NCBI RefSeq assembly: GCF_000373985.1
Contig: NZ_KB892910.1
Span: 1-11,596, forward strand
Length of the DNA stretch: 11,596 bases
Source: Desulfobacter curvatus DSM 3379
Lineage (GTDB): Bacteria > Desulfobacterota > Desulfobacteria > Desulfobacterales > Desulfobacteraceae
Direction: 5' to 3'
Positions within the stretch are counted from its first letter, which is position 1. The number at the start of each line of letters is the position of its first letter. Made by a program: the position numbers and the translations under genes. Shown here in pieces: positions 7,279 to 11,596 of this stretch. The notes under the pieces were generated by a model, which did no database searches, was not told where the DNA came from, and saw only the letters and a list, made by a program, of their open reading frames with translations.

Positions 7279-8670
7279 ATGGAAAGAATATTGATTGTAG
7301 ATGACGAAAAACACTACCCAATGATTATCGGTGAAGTGCTGTCCGAAGAAGGGTATACCCCTTTCACCGCATCAAGCGGAATGGAGGCACTGGATATTCT
7401 AAATACCCAACCCATTGACCTGGTCTTGTCCGATGTCAAGATGCCGGGCATGTCCGGTATTGACCTTCTGGAAAAGGCTAAACAGATAAAACCGGATCTT
7501 CCGGTGATCATCATGACAGCATTCGGCAGTGTGGAAAAGGCTGTAGAAGCCATGCACAAAGGGGCTTACACGTTTATTTTAAAACCATTTGAGAATGAAG
7601 CCCTTATTGCCCACATTGCCAAAGCTTTGTCCATGTCCAAAATTGTTCAAGAAAACACGCTTCTTAAAGATGCTATCCAGTCCCGGTATCAGTTTGACAA
7701 CATCATCGGTAAAAGCAAACCTATGCAGGCGGTGTACGAGATCATAAAAAAGGTAGCCCCGACCAGTGCATCGGTGCTCATTGAGGGGGAAAGCGGCACC
7801 GGCAAAGAACTTGTGGCCAAATCGATTCATTACAACAGCATGAGAAAGGATCATCCCCTGATCGCGGCGAATTGTTCGGCGTTTGCAGAATCTCTTCTGG
7901 AAAGTGAGCTTTTCGGACATGAAAAGGGGGCATTTACCGGTGCGGTTGGATTAAAAAAGGGCCGGTTTGAAATGGCGGATAAAGGCACGCTTTTTCTGGA
8001 TGAAATCGGGGAATTACCCATGCCGCTCCAGGTAAAACTATTACGGGTACTCCAGGAACGGACTGTGGAGCGGGTTGGCGGGACCGTAAGTCTACCCGTG
8101 GATTTCAGGCTCATTGCCGCCACCAACAAAATTCTGGAGGATGAAGTTAAAAAAGGCAATTTCAGGGAAGACCTGTACTATCGTCTCAACGTGGTCAAAG
8201 CTCGTATCCCCCCCTTGCGGGACCGCTTGGAGGACATTCCTTTGCTTATCAATCATTTTATAGAAAAATATACCCAGGGTCCTGAGACTGCCGGGGTTGT
8301 CACCGGTATTGACAAAGAAGCAGTCCAGCGGCTGTGTGACCATGAGTGGAAAGGCAATGTCAGGGAACTGGAAAATGTCATTGAACGGTCCGTCATCCTG
8401 GCCACGGGCAGCACGATTACGGTTTCGGACCTACCGTCCCAGATCCGGAATCCCAAATCCGGCACACTTCAACTTGACGGTATTCCCGATGGCGTAGGCC
8501 TTTCCGAAACCCTTGCCGCAGTAGAAAAGAGAATGATCCTGCGGGCAATGAAGATGTCCGGCAATGTCCAGACGAAAGCGGCAAAGCTCCTCGGCATTGG
8601 GAAAAGTGGATTGAGCCAGAAACTAAAAAAATTCAGTCTGGATAAGGAGTTAAAACTGAATAATAAATAA
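7279..8670 (+). CDS. NtrC-family sigma-54-dependent response regulator
   Basis: This is an enhancer-binding transcription activator for sigma-54 RNA polymerase, controlled by phosphorylation. The receiver domain (1-120) has the acidic pair Asp8/Asp9, phospho-acceptor Asp52, switch Thr80 and Lys102. The AAA+ domain (about 138-365) has Walker A GESGTGKE (170-177), the sigma-54 contact loop GAFTGA intact at 217-222, and Walker B LFLDEIGE (Asp241, Glu242). A Fis-type helix-turn-helix ends the protein (KAAKLLGIGKSGLSQKLKKF). The 463-aa length is typical. A strong GGGAG ribosome site lies five bases before the ATG, 17 bases after the kinase stop, so the two genes form an operon. Two perfect dyads and a sigma-54 promoter directly follow the gene and are its likely targets. 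It could be described as PilR-like by domain layout, but nothing proves a pilus role. Confidence 0.94.
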   Translation: MERILIVDDEKHYPMIIGEVLSEEGYTPFTASSGMEALDILNTQPIDLVLSDVKMPGMSGIDLLEKAKQIKPDLPVIIMTAFGSVEKAVEAMHKGAYTFILKPFENEALIAHIAKALSMSKIVQENTLLKDAIQSRYQFDNIIGKSKPMQAVYEIIKKVAPTSASVLIEGESGTGKELVAKSIHYNSMRKDHPLIAANCSAFAESLLESELFGHEKGAFTGAVGLKKGRFEMADKGTLFLDEIGELPMPLQVKLLRVLQERTVERVGGTVSLPVDFRLIAATNKILEDEVKKGNFREDLYYRLNVVKARIPPLRDRLEDIPLLINHFIEKYTQGPETAGVVTGIDKEAVQRLCDHEWKGNVRELENVIERSVILATGSTITVSDLPSQIRNPKSGTLQLDGIPDGVGLSETLAAVEKRMILRAMKMSGNVQTKAAKLLGIGKSGLSQKLKKFSLDKELKLNNK

Positions 8671-8677
8671 TGCCGGA

Positions 8678-8703
8678 CCATAGTTCAAAATTTTGAACTA
8701 TGG
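8678..8703. promoter_or_regulatory. 26-bp perfect dyad, putative upstream activator site 1
   Basis: The two 13-base arms are perfectly complementary with no spacer, centred at 8690/8691. The inner 18 bases, AGTTCAAAATTTTGAACT, recur in the second dyad 76 bp away. It starts eight bases after the response-regulator stop codon. No U-tract follows, so it is a poor terminator. It suits a dimeric Fis-type DNA-binding domain, and its centre lies about 220 bp upstream of the predicted sigma-54 transcription start, within normal enhancer range. Confidence 0.6.
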
Positions 8704-8756
8704 AAAAGGTCGTTATTTGGGGATGACGCTCGCTTTTCATAAAACCGGAACGTTTA

Positions 8757-8776
8757 AAGTTCAAAATTTTGAACTT
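8757..8776. promoter_or_regulatory. 20-bp perfect dyad, putative upstream activator site 2
   Basis: AAGTTCAAAATTTTGAACTT is a perfect palindrome centred at 8766/8767, sharing the 18-base core of the dyad at 8678-8703. The centre lies about 143 bp upstream of the predicted sigma-54 start. Paired sites of this kind let NtrC-family dimers assemble cooperatively into the active oligomer. Assignment to the adjacent regulator is inferred from position, symmetry and duplication. Confidence 0.6.
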
Positions 8777-8883
8777 ATTCATTCCATAATCACATAAATG
8801 ACTATCGTGCCGTCAAAGCGCACATAACAAATAAATGTGTATTTACGATGAGTTATAAAATTTATGAATGATTTTAAACCGAG

Positions 8884-8899
8884 TGGCAGAAGAATTGCA
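8884..8899 (+). promoter_or_regulatory. Sigma-54 (-24/-12) promoter
   Basis: TGGCAG-AAGAA-TTGCA matches the sigma-54 consensus TGGCACG-N4-TTGCA at every core position. The invariant GG (8885-8886) and GC (8897-8898) are separated by exactly ten bases. The predicted start is near 8910. It reads away from the response-regulator gene, downstream of the two dyads, and no protein gene lies ahead of it on the plus strand. Its output therefore appears to be a short RNA ended by the terminator at 8950-8986. Confidence 0.65.
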
Positions 8900-8913
8900 T
8901 TTAATGATTATCA
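8899..8913. promoter_or_regulatory. Fur-box-like sequence over the sigma-54 start site
   Basis: ATTTAATGATTATCA fits the Fur 7-1-7 pattern TGATAATNATTATCA at 12 of 15 positions, with a perfect right half. It covers the end of the -12 element through the predicted start, where a bound repressor would block transcription. The local AT-richness makes a chance match possible. Confidence 0.3.
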
Positions 8914-8987
8914 CTAACCGAGGTTAGTTTTTCATCTTTTTTTCCTTTTCTAAAAAAGGCTGCCCTGCCCAGGCAGCCTTTTTTAGT
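8910..8987 (+). ncRNA. Putative sigma-54-dependent small RNA, about 78 nt
   Basis: The span runs from the start predicted by the -24/-12 promoter to the end of the intrinsic terminator. The 5' end can form a 6-bp hairpin with a CGAG tetraloop (8913-8928), too close to the start to act as a terminator but suited to protect the RNA end. A pyrimidine-rich single-stranded stretch follows (8928-8950; runs of U plus UUUCCUUUU), which could bind Hfq or pair with AAGGA-type ribosome sites. The 15-bp terminator hairpin closes it. No reading frame is present. The gene order mirrors CrcZ downstream of cbrB. Existence is inferred from signals; the same terminator may simply serve the two convergent operons. 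Confidence 0.5.
8950..8986. terminator. Bidirectional intrinsic terminator
   Basis: A perfect 15-bp stem (8950-8964 with 8972-8986) surrounds a 7-base loop. The GC-rich inner part GGCTGCC/GGCAGCC is flanked by A6 and T6 runs, so both strands give a hairpin followed by U. It would end the minus-strand TPR operon, whose stop codon is nine bases away, and plus-strand transcripts from the regulator operon or the sigma-54 promoter. Confidence 0.9.
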
Positions 8988-8994
8988 TTGTATT

Positions 8995-9687
8995 CTATTT
9001 GATCCGGGCCTGGGCCATGGCCTTATACATAGATGATTCCCCACTTTCGGCAATTTTTTCATACATCTGACGCCCGGCATCGGTATCATTGAGTTTTTCA
9101 TAAATCAGCGCCAGGGCAAATCGGGCCTCATCCTTTAAAAGATTGGATGCGCCCTTCTCCACACGCAAATAATAGGACTTTGCCTGTTCCAGGTCATTGT
9201 TCAATTCGCAAATCGTTCCCATGGCGCAAAGCAAAAAATTCTTGACACCGGCCTTTTCCCCCACAGTTGACAATGCCCGGGAATACAGTTCAAATGCTTG
9301 ATCATATTCCTTGGCATCAAAACATATTTTCCCAAAATTAATGAGTGCCATGCGCCCGGCACTGGTGTTTGAATATTCATCAAAAAGCGTTTGAAAGTCA
9401 TCTTTAACCGCTTCATATCCTTTCCGGGCATCCCGGTTCCGGGAATATTGTTCTTCATATGTTTCATAGGCTTTTGCTGACAATTCAGACGCCTTAATTT
9501 CAGACTGTCTAAAACTGAACATAATCGCAGAAAAAACAACCGCCACCCCAACCAGTGCACCGGCTGAAATCATCAACAGTTTTTTATGGGCAGCGGCCCA
9601 TTCAACGGACTTGCTAAGCCCCTCCTGGAACGGATCCATCTGGGCCAGTTCTTTTTTCCGTTCATTTGATACGCCTTGATTTGCCAT
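8995..9687 (-). CDS. Membrane-anchored TPR protein (YfgM/TPR_21-like)
   Basis: The 230-aa protein has a cytoplasmic N-terminus of about 35 residues, one membrane segment (about 37-59, LLMISAGALVGVAVVFSAIMF), and a periplasmic region of tetratricopeptide repeats. Visible repeat helices include AGRMALINFGKICFDAKEYDQAFELYSRAL, LLCAMGTICELNNDLEQAKSYYLRV and DEARFALALIYEKLNDTDAGRQMYEKIA; each is cited only to locate it. The layout resembles YfgM, the periplasmic chaperone partner of the SecYEG translocon, or a general protein-protein scaffold. AAGG lies ten bases before the ATG. It starts 34 bases after the SH3b gene and probably shares its transcript. The exact partner cannot be told from sequence. 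Confidence 0.75.
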   Translation of the reverse strand: MANQGVSNERKKELAQMDPFQEGLSKSVEWAAAHKKLLMISAGALVGVAVVFSAIMFSFRQSEIKASELSAKAYETYEEQYSRNRDARKGYEAVKDDFQTLFDEYSNTSAGRMALINFGKICFDAKEYDQAFELYSRALSTVGEKAGVKNFLLCAMGTICELNNDLEQAKSYYLRVEKGASNLLKDEARFALALIYEKLNDTDAGRQMYEKIAESGESSMYKAMAQARIK

Positions 9688-9721
9688 GAAATTCTTACCT
9701 TATAATAGTTAGTTACCTGAT

Positions 9722-10177
9722 CTACCACACCAATGTTTTAAAAATCCAGCCGACTTCGCCATCAGCATGCTCAATATTAATCCAGTCTCCTTTACGACCG
9801 ATCACTTTAAAAGGAACACCCCTCTCCACTCGGAGCAGAATGTCAGCGTCTTTATCGGGTTTTGAGCGGACATTGCATTTTGATTTGATTGAAATCACTG
9901 TATCGGTTTTTTCCAGCATAGTTTTATGGATCCAGGCCGTATCCCCTTCAAAATCCTTCACCTCGTACCAATCCTGTTTTTTATTGATCACAAGGAAAGG
10001 GTGATATCTCTCCACTTGCCACAATACCTTATATTTGATTCCCGAACCGTTTCTCAAATTGGCAACAGAGGATCTTACCGACAGCCTTTCCGAGGCCAAC
10101 GCAATACCGACACACAAAAAAACAAAAAGACAACAGACTGAAATTATTAGAACATGCTCTTTTTTTACACGACACAT
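9722..10177 (-). CDS. Secreted protein with two bacterial SH3 (SH3b) domains
   Basis: The 151-aa product has an export signal (basic MCRVKKEH, then a hydrophobic stretch to GIALA) with likely cleavage before SERLS near residue 29. Two SH3b repeats follow. The first contains ANLRNGSGIKYKVLWQV, DWYEVKD and AWIHKTML. The second contains CNVRSKPDKDADILLRV, DWINIEHADGEVGWI. The repeated pattern NLR(N/S)G–W–V–GWI is typical of SH3_3 domains that bind cell-wall peptide or act as adaptors in the periplasm. GGAG lies six bases before the ATG, which supports the start. It sits between the Fur–FeoA gene and the TPR gene on the same strand; 148 bases upstream separate it from the former, with a small CCTTG/CAAGG stem at 10236-10250. 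Confidence 0.85.
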   Translation of the reverse strand: MCRVKKEHVLIISVCCLFVFLCVGIALASERLSVRSSVANLRNGSGIKYKVLWQVERYHPFLVINKKQDWYEVKDFEGDTAWIHKTMLEKTDTVISIKSKCNVRSKPDKDADILLRVERGVPFKVIGRKGDWINIEHADGEVGWIFKTLVW

Positions 10178-10325
10178 AAATATCTCCGGTCAGCTTCAGT
10201 TTTAATCACATCGTACCCGGTATATCAGAAAAACACCTTGGCATGCAAGGTATTGGGTTGTTTACTGCAGCGACCTTTGCAACACCGGGGACAAGCTTTC
10301 CGCCCCGTTTCCCATACAAAAAAAA

Positions 10326-11297
10326 TTACGGTGTGATGTTCTCCACAAAAATTCTCGACGCATCCTTTTCTGATAAAGCCAACCGATGCCCCCGCACCAT
10401 AACCTCAATGGAATCTGATGACGGGCTGTTATTGAGCACCCGAACAACAACGCCTTGATGAAACCCCATTTTTCCCAGCCGACGCCGTGAAAAGTGTCCG
10501 CCGTTCACCCGGGCAATACTGCCCTGTTTCCCCGGTACCATCCGTAAAATAGGCAGGGACTCATTGAAAAACGGCAGGGACGCCCCCCCTGCCCCGTCAT
10601 TGGATGGTTCCTCGGATCTTTTTTCGGGGCGAACCCATATTTTGGAAGCCATCCCCGCACACAGAATCAGGCGGTTGCAATCCGATGCAATGACAATCTG
10701 ACCACCAATGGCAGTGGAAATGATTTCAACAAAGATACCCATCCGAAGTCCCATGGAAGCAAACCGCATCTGCATTTTTCTGCCGGCAGTCACATTGACG
10801 ATCTCAACCCGTTCTCCAATTCTTGCCCTGGACAAGGGTATCAGATCATCCCGTTGCGCCATGCACTCCCCGCAAAGGCCATAAATCTCCATTTTATGCT
10901 GGAGCATAAAAAAGCCGTACTTGGCAGCCAATTTTTCCTGAAGATTTTCTAAATCGTCATCATTGAACTCAATAATAGCACCACATTTGGTACAGACCAT
11001 ATGATCATGATGCACCCCGAGCTGACGGTGTTCGTATAAAATGGTTTCATCCCGGTCAAACGCAACCTGACTGGCAAATCCCAACCGGCATAATTGTTCC
11101 ATGCACTGCAGCAAAAATTCATTATCCACACGTAGTCCATCTTGCCTGACCTGATCGGCAATCCGGGCAAGACTGACATGGCCTTCCAATTTTAAAAAAG
11201 ATTCCAGCACCTGAAATCGCTCCTCAAAGCGATCAAGCCCCCGTCGGCCAAAAAGGCGGCGGAACTGTTCTTTTTCCTGCTGATGCCTGTCCGGCAT
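10326..11297 (-). CDS. Fur-family protein fused to two FeoA domains
   Basis: This 323-aa protein joins an iron-sensing Fur module to two FeoA SH3-like domains. Residues 15-80 form the winged helix. Residues 81-147 form the Fur dimer/metal domain with all ligand positions visible: Glu89, HHDH (96-99), CTKC (102-105), Glu110, His134 and CGEC (142-145). FeoA domain 1 spans about 152-224 (FASMGLRMGIFVEI) and domain 2 about 247-322 (LGKMGFHQGVVVRV), joined by a Ser/Gly-rich linker. In FeoA proteins this fold supports the FeoB ferrous iron transporter; in DtxR regulators it is a C-terminal regulatory domain. The recognition-helix TVYR typical of Fur reads FLLQ here, so DNA specificity may differ or be lost. 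A GTG at 11321 is possible, but ATG 11297 has GAGGAG nine bases upstream. It has its own promoter. No feoB is in view. Confidence 0.88.
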   Translation of the reverse strand: MPDRHQQEKEQFRRLFGRRGLDRFEERFQVLESFLKLEGHVSLARIADQVRQDGLRVDNEFLLQCMEQLCRLGFASQVAFDRDETILYEHRQLGVHHDHMVCTKCGAIIEFNDDDLENLQEKLAAKYGFFMLQHKMEIYGLCGECMAQRDDLIPLSRARIGERVEIVNVTAGRKMQMRFASMGLRMGIFVEIISTAIGGQIVIASDCNRLILCAGMASKIWVRPEKRSEEPSNDGAGGASLPFFNESLPILRMVPGKQGSIARVNGGHFSRRRLGKMGFHQGVVVRVLNNSPSSDSIEVMVRGHRLALSEKDASRIFVENITP

Positions 11298-11370
11298 ATT
11301 CCTAAACTCCTCTTTGAACACCCATAGTCTAAGGGCCTATCCCCAGATTAAACCTTTCTTAAAAGGCATA

Positions 11371-11399
11371 TAAATAATATAGGAGCAATCCCTTGTCAA
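11371..11399 (-). promoter_or_regulatory. Sigma-70-like promoter of the Fur–FeoA gene
   Basis: Read on the minus strand, a perfect -35 TTGACA (11394-11399) is followed after 17 bases by TATTTA (11371-11376), in an AT-rich tract. Transcription would start near 11364, leaving a leader of about 67 bases before ATG 11297. No classical Fur box overlaps it. The -10 box is two bases from consensus. Confidence 0.55.
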
Positions 11400-11596
11400 T
11401 ATAGCTATTTATCCAACAGTGCTGACGCATAAATAATAAAAGGTCGGCCGAAGTTGTTCCGCCCACTCCTTTTTGGGAAAATTCCGCCTTTCCTTCTTTC
11501 AGAAGGCATCGGAAAGGTAGTTCTTCCTACACAAACCATGGCCTGTACCGAAGATTTTCATTCCGTCCGGGCATAGTTCTCCCCCATTCCAGGCTT
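11400..11596. other. Right flank, no convincing gene
   Basis: No supported gene is seen. Weak structure exists: a 7-bp stem CCTTTCC/GGAAAGG (11487-11493 with 11511-11517). On the minus strand a frame enters from the window edge and is open for about 31 codons to a TGA at 11499-11501. It carries two Cys residues (CPDG and GLC) but matches no family I know, so it could be the end of a neighbouring gene cut by the window or chance. Confidence 0.3.

Noticed and set aside
8913..8930. ACTAAC/GTTAGT hairpin plus T-run as a terminator of the kinase-regulator operon
   Set aside because: The stem is only 6 bp and AT-rich; the strong terminator 20 bases further on makes it unnecessary. It fits better as the 5' hairpin of the predicted RNA, though a weak terminator role cannot be excluded.
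8901..9101. Minus-strand 66-codon frame over the terminator
   Set aside because: It overlaps the end of the TPR gene in another frame and runs through the terminator; the product is low-complexity and basic.
11411..11594. Possible selenoprotein frame on the minus strand (TGA at 11499-11501 read through)
   Set aside because: The frame stays open past the TGA, but no Cys neighbours the TGA in a redox motif, the following stem is weak, and no family is recognisable.

Overview
The window looks like chromosomal DNA of a Desulfobacterota bacterium, most likely a Desulfobacterales sulfate reducer. This rests on moderate GC, the pilMNOPQ order, an NtrC-type two-component pair and a Fur–FeoA–FeoA fusion protein. 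It is inferred from gene content and style; no taxonomic marker is present. No mobile element, CRISPR array, tRNA or rRNA was seen.

Layout. Positions 1-276 hold no convincing gene. A tightly packed minus-strand operon, pilM-pilN-pilO-pilP-pilQ (5589 down to 277), encodes the type IV pilus alignment complex and outer-membrane secretin. Its genes overlap or nearly touch. A 196-bp divergent region (5590-5785) separates it from a plus-strand pair: a membrane histidine kinase (5786-7261) and an NtrC-family sigma-54 response regulator (7279-8670). A 324-bp convergent gap follows. Three minus-strand genes then fill the right side: a membrane-anchored TPR protein (8995-9687), a secreted two-SH3b protein (9722-10177) and the Fur–FeoA–FeoA protein (10326-11297), which has its own sigma-70-like promoter. 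The last 200 bases show no convincing gene.

The most interesting part is the gap downstream of the response regulator. It holds two near-identical perfect dyads (26 and 20 bp, shared core AGTTCAAAATTTTGAACT) with centres 76 bp apart. About 107 bp past the second dyad is a near-consensus -24/-12 sigma-54 promoter (TGGCA-N6-TTGCA). Its predicted start is followed at once by a small hairpin, a pyrimidine-rich stretch and a 15-bp-stem intrinsic terminator. This arrangement (sensor kinase, sigma-54 activator, paired upstream activator sites, sigma-54 promoter, ~78-nt transcript) resembles CbrAB-CrcZ and LuxO-Qrr. It suggests an undescribed sigma-54-dependent small RNA controlled by the adjacent two-component system. 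A degenerate copy of the dyad (TTTAA-N4-TTGAA) lies in the kinase/pilM divergent region and hints at autoregulation or control of the pil operon. A Fur-box-like sequence overlaps the predicted sRNA start, which could add iron input.

Sigma-54 activators next to pilus genes recall PilS/PilR, but this kinase has two membrane segments around a ~170-residue periplasmic domain, not the multi-spanning PilS design. The link to pili is therefore positional only.
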